DNA of 52,932 bases, from assembly GCA_003151825.1 (NCBI GenBank), contig PLYO01000033.1, positions 25,038-77,969 of the forward strand, in the 5' to 3' direction. Each line of letters opens with the position of its first letter. The stretch's first letter is position 1. A program made the translations under genes and the position numbers. Shown here piece by piece: positions 1-12,307 of this stretch. The notes under the pieces are model-generated. The model searched no databases. It was not told where the DNA came from and was given only the letters and a program-made list of their open reading frames with translations. This DNA is from Ignavibacteriota bacterium. Lineage in GTDB: Bacteria > Bacteroidota > Ignavibacteria > Palsa-1295.

Positions 1-2927
<2,927 letters not shown>

Positions 2928-2955
2928 TTTTAACCATATCTCGAAAGAGTTTACC

Positions 2956-2985
2956 GGCGCGAGTTCGAAAGAACTCGCGCCTTTT
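2956..2985 (+). terminator. Rho-independent terminator after the fibre gene
   Basis: A perfect 11-bp stem (GGCGCGAGTTC with GAACTCGCGCC) closes a GAAA tetraloop and is followed by TTTT and a T-rich stretch. It lies 28 bp after the TAA of the fibre gene. Confidence 0.9.
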
Positions 2986-3080
2986 CATTTTTCATTTTCC
3001 GCCTTAGAATTGTGTGTGCGGCTGCCGCCGGCAATTATTGCCGTAAATTTGCAGGAAGTTATCCTAAACATTTGAACCAC

Positions 3081-5552
3081 ATGCACTCATTTCGCCGATT
3101 TTCACTCGCTTTAGCCATTCTTGCATTTCCCCTCCGCTCGTTTGCCCAGGGTCTCGGCTGGGACTATCAGGAGCAAGCACGCTCGCACACGACCGATCTT
3201 CAGCACATCGAAATGCACATTGCATTCGATGAGCCGGCCAAGAAAATGATGGGGACGGTCATCACCACGCTCTCGATCCTGCCGCAAAAAGACCCGGTGA
3301 AGGAAATCGTGTTCGACGCCGTGAATTTGAATATCGAGAAGGTGTGGCTCGAAGATGGCAAGGGAAAAAAGACGCCGCTTCAATTCAGCACGGCTGATTC
3401 CGCGAAGCTGCACATCACGCTCGACCGCATACATCCGTTCGATGTACCGTTTACGGTCGGCATTCAATACTGGGCGCAGCCGAAAAAAGGAATGTGGTTT
3501 ATTCAGCCGGATACGTTTTACACCGATCGGCAGGAACAAATCTGGACGCAGGGCGAAGGAGAGGAAAATCGAAATTGGCTGCCAACCTACGATTATCCGA
3601 ATGATAAAACGACGACGGATATGTTCGTCACCGTCCGCGCCGATCAGCAGGCGCTTTCGAATGGCAAGCTCGTCTCGAAGGATAAAAACAAAGATGGAAC
3701 GGTGACATGGCATTGGAACGAATCCCATCCGTATTCGACCTATCTTATCATGCTCGGCGTCGGCCATTACGAAGTTGTGACCGATAAATGGCGCGGGAAG
3801 GACGTGCAGTATTGGGTCTATCCCGGATGGAGCAAGGATGCGGAACGAATTTTCGGCCTCACGCCAAAGATGATCGAGTTTTATTCTTCGCGCACCGGCT
3901 ACCCCTACGCTTGGGAAAAATATGCGCAGATTGCGATTGCGGATTTCATGTATGGCGGGATGGAGAACGTTACGGCTACGACGCTGAACGATTATGTGCT
4001 CTACGATCAGCGATCCGGCATCGACTTTAATAGCGAGGGACTTATTGCGCACGAGCTTGCCCATCAATGGTTCGGCGATCTCGTAACTTGCCGCTCGTGG
4101 CTTCATACCTGGCTGAATGAATCCTTCGCAACCTATTTCGAGGGAATGTTTCGTGAGTTCAACGATGGCGAGGATGAATTCCAGGAGGAAATGCAGGGCG
4201 CGCAAAATGCCGGAATTCAGGCGGAGACGAGCTTAGGTAAAAAGCCCATCGTCGCGCCGAATAATTATACGGCAAATCATTATCCGCGCGGCGCGGCGAC
4301 GCTCAACATGATGCGCCATGTGCTCGGCGATTCGGGATGGTGGCATTCGATTCATCATTATCTCGATGTGCATCAGTTTCAGCCGGTCGTTACCGAGGAT
4401 TTCAAAATGGCAATCGAAGAAGCGACAGGACAGAATCTCTCGTGGTTTTTCGACGAATGGCTTTACAAGAGCGGCCATCCGATGTTCGACGTAACCTATA
4501 ATTACAACGACGCCGTGAAGCTCCTGCATCTGACCGTCACGCAAACGCAAAAGCGCGACACGCTGACTGGCACGTTCAAAATGCCCGTCGATGTGGAACT
4601 GACCATGCCGGATGGCTCGGCGATCGTGCAGACGCTTCATGTCGAAGACTCTTCGCAGCAGTTCGATATTGCTTCTCCGCAGAAGCCGAACATGGTCATC
4701 TTCGATAAAGGCAACACCATCATTAAGGAACTGAAAATCCATAAAACGCCAAACGAGTGGATTTATCAGCTAACGCAGGCGAAGCTTGCGATCGAGCGAT
4801 CGCAGGCGGCGCTTGCCATGCAGCCGGATTCCGTCGGACGAGATCCGAAGGTATTCGGAGCATTGAAAACTGCGGCGATGCACGATCCATTCTGGGCCGT
4901 GCGGCTCCATGCGCTCACGACGCTTGGCAATTGGGCGAATGAAAATAATTCGATTCTGGATGTTTTGCTGGATCGCTCGCGGAACGATCCTCGCCCCGAC
5001 GTGCGCGCGGAGGCCATCCAGCTTTTCGTTCAACTTGGCTATCCGAAGGCGCAAGTCGAGCCGATTCTGACAAAAATCATCGCAATCGATTCGAGTTATA
5101 ACGTGGTCGGCAATGCGATGAGCGCGCTGCGCCTATACGATCCGGACCTCGCCTATCAGGATGCGCTGGAGTATCTCAAGACAAATTCCCCGCGCGATCA
5201 CATGCGCCAAAGCGCCATCGGCGTGCTCGAAATGACGAAGACACATGCTTCGCTCGAACGCCTTATCACGCTCGTCAACGAGCACAATCTTCCGAAGAAT
5301 ACGCGCATGAGTATTATCACCTCGATCAGCATGTTTGTATCGGTCGATTCCGCACTTGTCTATCGCACGCTTTGGAACTTAGATAATAACAATGGCGATA
5401 ACGGCGTTCGCGGCGCGGCGGTCAATCGGCTTGCCGATATTGGCGATGCGGCGACACTCCGCCAACTCGAAGCGCAGGAAGCTACGCGACCCGACATGAA
5501 ATCGACGTACGATGCCGCCTTAACGAGAATGCGGAAGCGGTTGGGAATGTAA
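3081..5552 (+). CDS. Secreted M1-family zinc aminopeptidase with C-terminal HEAT-like repeats
   Basis: Predicted protein of 823 residues. The ATG at 3081 is chosen because it starts a clean signal peptide (MHSFRRFSLALAILAFPLRS, cleaved near FAQ); an upstream in-frame start would precede it with an unlikely leader. The M1 hallmarks are present: the GxMEN exopeptidase motif as GGMEN, then the zinc site HELAH near residue 324 with the third ligand in NESFATYFEG about 18 residues further. The last 250 residues form helical repeats of HEAT type, common in M1 proteins of this size. It should release N-terminal amino acids from peptides in the periplasm or outside the cell. It stands alone between two terminators and converges on lptB. 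Confidence 0.9.
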   Translation: MHSFRRFSLALAILAFPLRSFAQGLGWDYQEQARSHTTDLQHIEMHIAFDEPAKKMMGTVITTLSILPQKDPVKEIVFDAVNLNIEKVWLEDGKGKKTPLQFSTADSAKLHITLDRIHPFDVPFTVGIQYWAQPKKGMWFIQPDTFYTDRQEQIWTQGEGEENRNWLPTYDYPNDKTTTDMFVTVRADQQALSNGKLVSKDKNKDGTVTWHWNESHPYSTYLIMLGVGHYEVVTDKWRGKDVQYWVYPGWSKDAERIFGLTPKMIEFYSSRTGYPYAWEKYAQIAIADFMYGGMENVTATTLNDYVLYDQRSGIDFNSEGLIAHELAHQWFGDLVTCRSWLHTWLNESFATYFEGMFREFNDGEDEFQEEMQGAQNAGIQAETSLGKKPIVAPNNYTANHYPRGAATLNMMRHVLGDSGWWHSIHHYLDVHQFQPVVTEDFKMAIEEATGQNLSWFFDEWLYKSGHPMFDVTYNYNDAVKLLHLTVTQTQKRDTLTGTFKMPVDVELTMPDGSAIVQTLHVEDSSQQFDIASPQKPNMVIFDKGNTIIKELKIHKTPNEWIYQLTQAKLAIERSQAALAMQPDSVGRDPKVFGALKTAAMHDPFWAVRLHALTTLGNWANENNSILDVLLDRSRNDPRPDVRAEAIQLFVQLGYPKAQVEPILTKIIAIDSSYNVVGNAMSALRLYDPDLAYQDALEYLKTNSPRDHMRQSAIGVLEMTKTHASLERLITLVNEHNLPKNTRMSIITSISMFVSVDSALVYRTLWNLDNNNGDNGVRGAAVNRLADIGDAATLRQLEAQEATRPDMKSTYDAALTRMRKRLGM

Positions 5553-5559
5553 ACAACGG

Positions 5560-5652
5560 TCTGAACCATGATTTGGGGCGATTTCAGAGATTAAGAAGAT
5601 ATTCAACTCTCATCTCATTAATCTCTGAAATCGCCCCAAATCCAGGTTCAGA
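5560..5652. repeat. Long inverted repeat between convergent genes, bidirectional terminator-like
   Basis: Arms of 34 bp (5560-5593 and 5619-5652) pair except for two positions in a short central triplet, around a 25-nt loop. The left arm starts 8 bp after the aminopeptidase stop; the right arm contains the TGA of lptB. A diverged copy of its right half lies at 14541-14581, so this is a dispersed element as well as a probable terminator. Confidence 0.8.
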
Positions 5653-6388
5653 TCTGTTGCCAACGTTCTAATTTGAAGGTCTCACCTAAATAGAGTCGCC
5701 GGATTTCCTCGTCGCTGGCAAGTTCCTCGGCAGAGCCGGCGCGATAAATCGTTCCATCGATCAGAATATACGCGCGATCCGTGATCGAAAGCGTTTCATG
5801 CACGTTGTGATCGGTGATGAGAATGCCGATGCCGCGCTCTTTCAGGCGAATGACGATTTGCATAATCTCTTCGACCGTGATCGGATCGATTCCTGCAAAC
5901 GGCTCATCGAGCAGCATGTAAGCGGGATTTGTGGCGAGCGAGCGAGCGATCTCGCACCGCCGCCGCTCGCCGCCGGAAAGCATGTAACCGTAGGATTTTC
6001 GAATTTGCGCGATGTTTAATTCTTCGAGCAATTGCTCGGTTCGTTCGTGGCGTTCTTTGTTTGTGAGCGGGAGAAGTTCCAGAATCGCCATCAAATTTTC
6101 CTCGACCGTCATCTTGCGAAAAATCGAAGCTTCCTGCGGCAGGTAGCCGATACCTTTTCGCGCGCGCGCATACATGGGCAGCGCCGTAACGTCTTCGCCA
6201 TCGAGAAGGACGCGGCCTTCGTCCGGCTTGACGAGTCCGGTAATCATGTAAAACGTCGTTGTTTTTCCGGCTCCGTTCGGGCCGAGCAGTCCCACGATCT
6301 CGCCCGGCGCGACGGAAACGCTCGAATTCTTCACGACCGCCCGCTTGCCGTAAATTTTTTTCAGGTGTTCCGATTGGAGTTGTTTCAT
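5648..6388 (-). CDS. lptB: LPS export ABC transporter ATP-binding protein LptB
   Basis: A 246-residue cytoplasmic ATPase that with LptF/LptG would power LPS transport from the inner membrane to the Lpt bridge. All ABC motifs are intact: Walker [14 protein letters not shown]-loop LPQEASIF, signature LSGGERRR, Walker [12 protein letters not shown] and the switch His in ITDHN. Length and the close match to LptB motif wording favour it over the related LivF/LivG proteins. The ATG at 6388 ([20 protein letters not shown]) is preferred over an in-frame start 63 bp upstream, because family members begin at this point. The other Lpt-type gene in the window is the OstA-like gene at 9282-10793. Its TGA lies in the arm of an inverted repeat. 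Confidence 0.93.
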   Translation of the reverse strand: MKQLQSEHLKKIYGKRAVVKNSSVSVAPGEIVGLLGPNGAGKTTTFYMITGLVKPDEGRVLLDGEDVTALPMYARARKGIGYLPQEASIFRKMTVEENLMAILELLPLTNKERHERTEQLLEELNIAQIRKSYGYMLSGGERRRCEIARSLATNPAYMLLDEPFAGIDPITVEEIMQIVIRLKERGIGILITDHNVHETLSITDRAYILIDGTIYRAGSAEELASDEEIRRLYLGETFKLERWQQI

Positions 6389-6529
6389 GCGCCCGCCTCG
6401 AAAATGTATTATATTTGCAAGTAGTTCATTTTCGATTTCGGACGGTTCCATAGAGTTCGTATGCTTTCGCGTCTAAAAAACGTACAATAAGTCTGGGAAG
6501 GAACTAAGGTGATGAGAAATGAAATTTTC

Positions 6530-6560
6530 AGCCAGCAGCCAGCAGCCAGCAGCCAGCAGC
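6530..6560 (+). repeat. 7-bp tandem repeat (AGCCAGC x 4.4) upstream of the sigma factor gene
   Basis: Four complete AGCCAGC units plus AGC occupy 6530-6560, ending 16 bp before the ATG of the sigma factor gene. The unit is not a multiple of three, and slippage would change the spacing of any promoter or leader here. Confidence 0.85.
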
Positions 6561-6576
6561 GGTACTTTTGCGCGGA

Positions 6577-7077
6577 ATGAATTTTAAAGCGTGGAATAAC
6601 GAGACGAATGCAATGGCGAGGAACGTTCAGCGAACGTTCGGAGTATCCAGGGTCGAAGCCGAGGATGCGATAGGCGCGGCTGTGGAAACGCTTTTGTCCC
6701 GAAATGACCTTGCCTTCGATGGGTTCCAAGCCCTACGCGCGTGGCTTCTGAAAGCAGCTCGATTCCGGATCATGGATCTCAAAAAGCATAAGCGAATTCT
6801 GTATGCCGAAAACATTGAAGATCGCAGGGGGGAAATGGAAAAAATATCGCAGTATAATCCTATCGATCATCTCTTCGACGGACGCGACGCACACCGGCTC
6901 ATGCTGGGCTGCCTGAACATTCACGAACGCTCCGTGATCATGGTCCACGACTGGTTGGAACTTTCCTTCGAGGAAATGGCGGAACGAAGAATCGATGGCC
7001 TGACCGCCGAAACATTACGGCAGCGTTATCACCGCGCCATGAAGAAACTGAAAACGCATGTGGAAGAGCAGAAATGA
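6577..7077 (+). CDS. Small sigma-70 family (ECF-like) RNA polymerase sigma factor
   Basis: A 166-residue protein with an ECF-like layout. A sigma-2-like region covers roughly residues 15-65 (RAWLLKAARFRIMDLKKHKR resembles the region 2.3/2.4 helix). A sigma-4-like helix-turn-helix covers about residues 100-160 (LSFEEMAERRIDG and TLRQRYHRAMKKLK). It would redirect RNA polymerase to a specific promoter set. The ATG at 6577 is preferred to a TTG 9 bp upstream. No anti-sigma gene adjoins it. The next two same-strand genes encode exported proteins, so a role in cell-envelope or secreted-protein expression is plausible but only inferred. A 7-bp tandem repeat sits directly upstream. Confidence 0.8.
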   Translation: MNFKAWNNETNAMARNVQRTFGVSRVEAEDAIGAAVETLLSRNDLAFDGFQALRAWLLKAARFRIMDLKKHKRILYAENIEDRRGEMEKISQYNPIDHLFDGRDAHRLMLGCLNIHERSVIMVHDWLELSFEEMAERRIDGLTAETLRQRYHRAMKKLKTHVEEQK

Positions 7078-7259
7078 GACGAAAAGGGGATGTTCCCAAA
7101 TGAAATTTCAATTAAATGCATAAACCTGTCACATTCCACTCCGCTCAGTCTCTTATTCTATGTGAAGCGGCACGCGAGCTTCACAAAGTACTTTCAAAGA
7201 CTGTGGGACAGAATAAGCGTGCAATTTTGTCTCTAAACCCTTTTGAAAAAAGAAGTGAC

Positions 7260-7937
7260 ATGAAGAACATTCAAATAATTCGAATTCAACTCACAATGGC
7301 AAGGAGATTTTTCGGTCTCATTTTGCCGTTGCTGACTATGGCTGCGGTGCTGGCTGCGGTTCCCAAAACGGGAATGGCCCAATGTCCACCGAGTGATTGC
7401 CCGCCTGATGATGGTAACGGGTGCTGGTACGAAACCACTACGTTTTGGACTCTTCCTGGCGGCTGCCAAGTTGAAGTCGACTATTGCAGTAGGAACTATT
7501 GGATTGGCACGCAGGATTATCAGCAATACATTGTGAACTGGATCAGCGTCGAAAGCGGATGCGACGACGTATATTTCGGAACGCTCATGAATGAAGTTGC
7601 CCAAGGACTTTATCAAACGATGTCCTCCATTCCTGAGTGTGGCTTCGCTACCGGTATTCTAACGTCTACAGCAATCAACAACTGCTGGGAATGGGATCCC
7701 GATTGGGGGGTTCAAGGCCATCCAGACTGGCGTGTTTATCTTGCCTGCGGTACGGGAACCTGCACAAAGACGTGCTCAATATGCTTTGGGTACAGCCTTT
7801 CATGTGCATGTTATGAGGACCAGATAACGGATTGCACCTACAGCTCGGATTACACGAATGGAAGCTGCACGGAAACAACTTCTAATATGAGCGACTGGAC
7901 AGCGTACACTTGTTATCATGTTCCCTGCGCTTGGTAG
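7260..7937 (+). CDS. Cys-rich secreted protein of unknown function
   Basis: I do not recognise this family. The 225-residue product has a signal sequence (MARRFFGLILPLLTMAAVLA, cleaved near GMAQ) and a mature part with about 22 cysteines, many in CxxC or CxC spacing (CPPSDC, CGTGTCTKTCSICF, CACYEDQ), which suggests a disulfide-bonded extracellular protein. It has no T9SS domain. ATG 7260 is chosen because AGAAG lies 6 bp upstream; ATG 7296 is an alternative that gives a more compact signal peptide. An in-frame start at 7116 would add an improbable leader. The TAG stop is 1 bp before the start of the next gene, so the two are probably co-translated. Confidence 0.7.
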   Translation: MKNIQIIRIQLTMARRFFGLILPLLTMAAVLAAVPKTGMAQCPPSDCPPDDGNGCWYETTTFWTLPGGCQVEVDYCSRNYWIGTQDYQQYIVNWISVESGCDDVYFGTLMNEVAQGLYQTMSSIPECGFATGILTSTAINNCWEWDPDWGVQGHPDWRVYLACGTGTCTKTCSICFGYSLSCACYEDQITDCTYSSDYTNGSCTETTSNMSDWTAYTCYHVPCAW

Positions 7938-7938
7938 T

Positions 7939-9279
7939 ATGAAGACCACAAAATTTTGGCTCCCGGCTGCATTGTTTGCTCTCCTTACGATGATCGCGTG
8001 CCCTTTGGCCCACGCTCAATATGTCTGGAACGTTACCTTCGACCAAAAGGACGATAGCACTCAGAATTATTTACCTTTTATATTCGCGTGCAACGGGAAC
8101 CATTGCACGGCCATCGTTCTGGCCGGGCGAAAGCCTCAGGACCAATTCGAATTCATTCGAAGCGACGATGGCGGCCTTACATGGCATGAGCAGTGGTCCG
8201 TGCCGGATAATGGCCTTCCGCCCGGCTATATTTTTGTGTTTGCCATGCAGCAAATCGACTCAATGAACGTCGTGGCTGTCGGAGATTCCGGGAATATTTT
8301 CCGGACGTTCGATGGCGGCGTTACCTGGTCGAGGCAGCGCATTCCCGGGCCTTTCGCAAATACAGCCTCGATCTTCGGCGTTCACTTTCACGACCCGATG
8401 AATGGAATCATCGGGCTTCCGGAACATCCTGAAACGACAACCAACGGCGGTGTAACCTGGACTCAGGAGCCCTTTACGGGTTTGGGTTCCTGGATGTGCC
8501 ATTGCTACGGACCGGGCAAATTTGCAGTGTTCGATGAAAACACCGGCATCATTCATCGAACCTCGAATAACTGGGTTACAATGGACTCTACCGATTCGAT
8601 TCCGAATGCAGCCAGCATCTATATGGACGTACGCTGGACCGACTGGACGGACGGAGACACTCTTATTGGTTATGGTCTCGATTCCGGTACATCTGGCTGT
8701 ATCGTTCGAACCCTGAATGGAGGTGGTTCATGGTTTCGCCCAGAGTTAAGACCAAATGAAGGTGGCATAATCAGCATATCGGCAATTTCGGACGACACTT
8801 TGTTTGCGGGCCGGATAACTACGGCATCCAATTCCATTCTCTTTAGTTCCGATTTCGGTCAGACTTGGGGCTCGGATACGATTTCGGTTCAGTCGCAAGG
8901 TTCGTATTATACCATTTCGACAATTGACGCGATTGCGCGCCCATCGCCGGGAGTGGTATTAGCAGCCGTGCAGCAGAACCCCAGTTGGCTTTCGACAGGC
9001 CTTATTATCCGAGGCACCCTTGGAACTGCCAGCGTAAGCATCCCTGCTCCGAATACGGTCGGCGTGGCTTATGCCTATCCCAATCCGGGGAAGGAAACAG
9101 TTGCAATTGGCTTCGATTATCGTCTTGCTCCCGTCCGCGTTCTCGATATTTTAGGCCGAGAAGTTAGGACAACCACAATGCCAGAATCGGGCCCCTTAAT
9201 ACTAGATATTTCCCCGCTCCCAAAGGGAATTTATTATGTGATGGATGACCGTGAACGCGCTAAGTTTGTGAAGGAGTAA
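7939..9279 (+). CDS. Secreted YCF48/BNR-repeat protein with T9SS sorting domain
   Basis: A 446-residue protein with a signal peptide (MKTTKFWLPAALFALLTMIA, cleaved near AHAQ). Propeller-type repeats follow, with the S/T-x-D/N-G-G-x-T-W signature (SDDGGLTWHEQW, TFDGGVTWSRQR, TTNGGVTWTQEP), as in YCF48 and sialidase-like folds. The last 75 residues are a type A T9SS domain (AYPNPGKETVAIGFDY ... VRVLDILGREV ... LPKGIYYV), directing outer-membrane export. No catalytic sialidase residues are evident, so a binding or surface role is more likely than hydrolysis. The start at 7939 follows the previous TAG by 1 bp; an in-frame start at 7918 would overlap that gene. It converges on the OstA-like gene with a 2-bp gap. 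Confidence 0.85.
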   Translation: MKTTKFWLPAALFALLTMIACPLAHAQYVWNVTFDQKDDSTQNYLPFIFACNGNHCTAIVLAGRKPQDQFEFIRSDDGGLTWHEQWSVPDNGLPPGYIFVFAMQQIDSMNVVAVGDSGNIFRTFDGGVTWSRQRIPGPFANTASIFGVHFHDPMNGIIGLPEHPETTTNGGVTWTQEPFTGLGSWMCHCYGPGKFAVFDENTGIIHRTSNNWVTMDSTDSIPNAASIYMDVRWTDWTDGDTLIGYGLDSGTSGCIVRTLNGGGSWFRPELRPNEGGIISISAISDDTLFAGRITTASNSILFSSDFGQTWGSDTISVQSQGSYYTISTIDAIARPSPGVVLAAVQQNPSWLSTGLIIRGTLGTASVSIPAPNTVGVAYAYPNPGKETVAIGFDYRLAPVRVLDILGREVRTTTMPESGPLILDISPLPKGIYYVMDDRERAKFVKE

Positions 9280-9281
9280 TC

Positions 9282-10793
9282 CTACGGTTTCATAACTTTT
9301 GCGGGTTCGCCCATTACCGGCTGAGGTTGAATTAGTTCCGGTACATCCCACGGCAGCACGAACTCCTCGCGCTTCGGTCGCAGATTGTCGTGCCGTTCGA
9401 ACGCGGAAAGCCGGAACGCTTTCGCGCGGCCCGTCACGAAACGCTCCGGGAAGTATTCACCCTCCGTGCCGGAAATAATAGCGAGACGAGTGACTTGTTT
9501 GTTCTTAAAGTCCATGCGTATCGTATCGCCCGAGGCGCGGTTGACGCCGTCCGGCTTGCCATCGCTGAGCAGAAAATAAATCGAGAGCGCGTCCGACATG
9601 GTGAAGAGTTGCCGCACCGTGTCATGCTCGACAATAAGCATCATGTTATCTCCTTGCAATTGATCGACGCGTCCCGTGTTCGGGAATTCCTCCATCGGAC
9701 TTGTTGCGAATGCATGGCCAATCGCAAATACGCGGCTCACATGCCGCTCTTTCATCAGCATGGCCACGCTATCGGCGTCGATCTCCGTGGAATCGTTCCA
9801 AACGTGTTGCCGCTTCGCTTTAAAGACGGTCATGACATCGTGAATTTGATCGTAAATGAGCTTGCCTCCGGTCAAACTGAAGTCCGAACGAATGAGCCGC
9901 ACGCTGTCAATCGCAATAAACCGCGCTGAATCGCCCTGATAAATTTTCATTGTGTCCGCGCGAACGAACATGGTATCGAACACGGTGTTGACTTTGCCGG
10001 TCGAGTCCCGCACTTGCGTGCTGTCGATATAAAGCAGGAGCGGGCGTTTAGGCACGAGGAGATAATTTCCCTTTGCAAAACGCGCCAGCGTATCGCCAAA
10101 GATTGTCGTGTTGTTTTGCACATCTTTCACTGCAACATGGCCTCGTGCGTGCAGTTCTCCTTGAAGCTGCGAGTCGAACAGCCAATCGGATGCGAGACGA
10201 AGGGAATCGTTTGCGAGATGGACATTCCGTTTGGCGGTGGTCTCGCCTAAGGCGCGGATATTAATGATCGTATCCGCCGTAAGGGAACCGGAATCGTTCG
10301 TAACGGAGGCATGACCGTAGAGAAGGTCGGTCTGCGTGGAACGATAGTAGGTCATCGAATCCGAAACGCTCGTGCTCTTGCCTTGCGTCATCGTGACGTG
10401 ATGAAAAAAGTGCGCGACTTGATTGATCTCATCGTAATCGCCGTTCGCAGCAGTCAGCTCCTGATCGCGGTCGAACATGCGAACGCCGCCATCGGCATGT
10501 CCAATGCCGGTCGAATCGTTATATATGACGTGCGGCGCAAAAAGCTCCAGCGTATCTTGATGGATCGCCACATTGCCAAACAGCTCGACGCGATTTCCGG
10601 TCGAGTACTTGTAGGCCTTATCGGACGAGCCATAGAGTGCGCCCTGCACGAACTTCACATTGCCAAAAAGTTGTTCGACGGACTGACCATCGATCATGGT
10701 GGAAGCAAGGCTATCGCCTGTAACCGTAAGCGGTGGTTTGCTCTGGGCATGAAGTTCACTCGCAAATAAAATGATGCAAACAATGCCAATCAT
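9282..10793 (-). CDS. OstA-like (LptA/LptD N-terminal-like) periplasmic LPS-transport protein
   Basis: A 503-residue protein with a short signal peptide (MIGIVCIILFASELHAQ). The body consists of successive LptA/OstA-type beta-jellyroll segments, marked by G-x-V and N-V repeats (VEQLFGNVKFVQG, RVELFGNVAIHQD, HADGGVRMFDRD, LHARGHVAVKDV, LLYGHASVTND). Known OstA-like proteins of Bacteroidota have this size and are related to the Lpt bridge, so LPS transfer through the periplasm is the likely role. The frame stays open upstream to 10997, but that part is a dispersed palindromic element (10816-10941). ATG 10793 is therefore chosen; ATG 10820, inside the element, is the alternative. Confidence 0.75.
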   Translation of the reverse strand: MIGIVCIILFASELHAQSKPPLTVTGDSLASTMIDGQSVEQLFGNVKFVQGALYGSSDKAYKYSTGNRVELFGNVAIHQDTLELFAPHVIYNDSTGIGHADGGVRMFDRDQELTAANGDYDEINQVAHFFHHVTMTQGKSTSVSDSMTYYRSTQTDLLYGHASVTNDSGSLTADTIINIRALGETTAKRNVHLANDSLRLASDWLFDSQLQGELHARGHVAVKDVQNNTTIFGDTLARFAKGNYLLVPKRPLLLYIDSTQVRDSTGKVNTVFDTMFVRADTMKIYQGDSARFIAIDSVRLIRSDFSLTGGKLIYDQIHDVMTVFKAKRQHVWNDSTEIDADSVAMLMKERHVSRVFAIGHAFATSPMEEFPNTGRVDQLQGDNMMLIVEHDTVRQLFTMSDALSIYFLLSDGKPDGVNRASGDTIRMDFKNKQVTRLAIISGTEGEYFPERFVTGRAKAFRLSAFERHDNLRPKREEFVLPWDVPELIQPQPVMGEPAKVMKP

Positions 10794-10815
10794 AGCATTG
10801 CGTGGTACGGAGAAC

Positions 10816-10941
10816 GTCATTGCGAGGAGAATATTATGAGCGGAGCGAATAATATTCGACGAAGCAATCCGTGGTGTGCGACGGATTGCTTCGTCGGAGC
10901 GAACTCCCTCCGGTCGTTCGCTCCTCCTCGCAATGACGTGT
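10816..10941. repeat. Dispersed palindromic (MITE-like) element, copy 1
   Basis: The outer ends are GTCATTGCGAGGAG and CTCCTCGCAATGAC; inside them CGACGAAGCAATCC faces GGATTGCTTCGTCG. The whole 126 bp is a nested palindrome. Related copies lie at 18017-18180 and 42048-42176. It sits between the divergent OstA-like and clpB genes, where their promoters should be. Confidence 0.85.
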
Positions 10942-10986
10942 AAATAATATGTTGGAAAAATCAATTTTGAAATCAACGCCTGAGCA

Positions 10987-12306
10987 ATGGCAATCAATCC
11001 AAGTAAACTAACAGTTAAATCGCAGGAGGCGCTGCAAGCGGCAGTCGAGATCGCGGCGAATTACGGAAATAACCAGGTCGAGCCGGAGCATTTGCTCGCC
11101 GCGCTCATTCAGGACCCCGAAGGCGTGGCGACCTCCGTGCTGCGAAAACTCGGCGTCAATATCGAGCAGCTTCGCATCCGCGTGACCGGCGCGCTGGAAA
11201 AGCTCCCGAAAGTTACCGGAGTGCAAGGCGCCAATCAATTTGCGTCGAATAATCTGAATAAGCTCTTCGATGTTGCCCGCAAGGAAGCCGAGGCGTTGAA
11301 AGATGAATACGTCTCGACCGAGCATTTGTTGCTTGCGCTTTTGGATGGTAATTCTTCATCCGCGAAGCTGCTGAAAGAGCATGGCGTGACGAAGAATAGC
11401 GTGCTCACCGCGCTGCAATCCGTGCGCGGTACGCAGCGCGTAACCGATCCGAATGCGGAAGAGCGTTATCAATCGCTGGAAAAGTATGGGCGTGATCTTA
11501 CCGAAGCAGCGCGCAAGGGTAAACTCGATCCTGTTATTGGACGCGAGGAAGAAATCCGTCGTGTAATGCAGGTGCTTTCGCGGCGCACGAAGAATAATCC
11601 CGTGCTCATCGGCGATCCGGGAGTGGGGAAGACTGCTATCGTCGAAGGACTTGCGAATCGCATCGCTGCTGGCGATGTGCCGGAGGGATTGAAGAGCAAA
11701 CGCATTGTTGCACTCGATATGGGAACGCTGGTTGCGGGAACCAGTTTTCGCGGTCAATTCGAGGAACGATTAAAAGCGATCGTGAAAGAAGTTGCGGAAT
11801 CTGCCGGAGAAATAATTCTCTTTATAGATGAACTCCATACCCTCATCGGCGCGGGCGCTACACAAGGCGCGATGGATGCCGCAAACATCCTGAAACCCGC
11901 GCTTGCTCGCGGGGAACTTCACACCATCGGTGCAACCACGCTGGATGAATATCACAAGCATATCGAAAAAGACGCCGCGCTCGAACGCCGGTTCCAGCCC
12001 GTCTTTGTGGGCGAGCCAAGCGTGGAGGATACCATCTCCATTCTGCGCGGATTGCAGGAAAAATACGAGGTGCATCACGGTGTTCGCATTCGTGATGCCG
12101 CGCTTATCGCCGCCGCGCAGCTTTCGGATCGCTATATTGCCGACCGTTTCCTTCCCGATAAAGCGATCGACCTCATCGATGAAGCCGCCAGCAAACTCCG
12201 CATCGAAATAGATTCCATGCCCGCCGAACTTGACCAAATCGAACGCCGCATCCGCCAATTAGAGATCGAACGCGAAGCGTTGAAGCGGGAGCAGGCAGCG
12301 GTGTAA
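10987..12306 (+). CDS. clpB: ClpB disaggregase, truncated after the first ATPase domain
   Basis: The 439 residues match the N-terminal half of ClpB: two Clp-N repeats (about 4-145), then NBD1 with Walker A GDPGVGKT at 209-216, Walker [10 protein letters not shown] near 281 and the sensor region IGATTLDEY. Full ClpB has about 860 residues. Here the protein stops with TAA just as the middle-domain coiled coil begins ([15 protein letters not shown]), and the rest of the middle domain and NBD2 do not appear in the following sequence. A product of this type would lack the second ATPase ring and disaggregase activity, unless it works as a shorter AAA protein. The next gene, an HNH endonuclease, starts 1 bp after the stop, so an insertion plus deletion event is the likely cause. 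Confidence 0.9.
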   Translation: MAINPSKLTVKSQEALQAAVEIAANYGNNQVEPEHLLAALIQDPEGVATSVLRKLGVNIEQLRIRVTGALEKLPKVTGVQGANQFASNNLNKLFDVARKEAEALKDEYVSTEHLLLALLDGNSSSAKLLKEHGVTKNSVLTALQSVRGTQRVTDPNAEERYQSLEKYGRDLTEAARKGKLDPVIGREEEIRRVMQVLSRRTKNNPVLIGDPGVGKTAIVEGLANRIAAGDVPEGLKSKRIVALDMGTLVAGTSFRGQFEERLKAIVKEVAESAGEIILFIDELHTLIGAGATQGAMDAANILKPALARGELHTIGATTLDEYHKHIEKDAALERRFQPVFVGEPSVEDTISILRGLQEKYEVHHGVRIRDAALIAAAQLSDRYIADRFLPDKAIDLIDEAASKLRIEIDSMPAELDQIERRIRQLEIEREALKREQAAV

Positions 12307-12307
12307 A

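Noticed and set aside
3044..3051. TAAATTTG, matching the Bacteroidota -7 box TAnnTTTG, upstream of the aminopeptidase (also TATATTTG at 6410-6417)
   Set aside because: No -33 TTG/TTTG box at the right spacing in either case, and this lineage's promoter consensus is not known to me; too weak to list as promoters.
3111..4205. 364-codon open frame on the minus strand
   Set aside because: It lies antisense within the aminopeptidase gene and shows no domain; a shadow of codon bias. The same holds for long antisense frames under prfB (26131-27105), clpB (11770-12258) and pnp (33099-34082).
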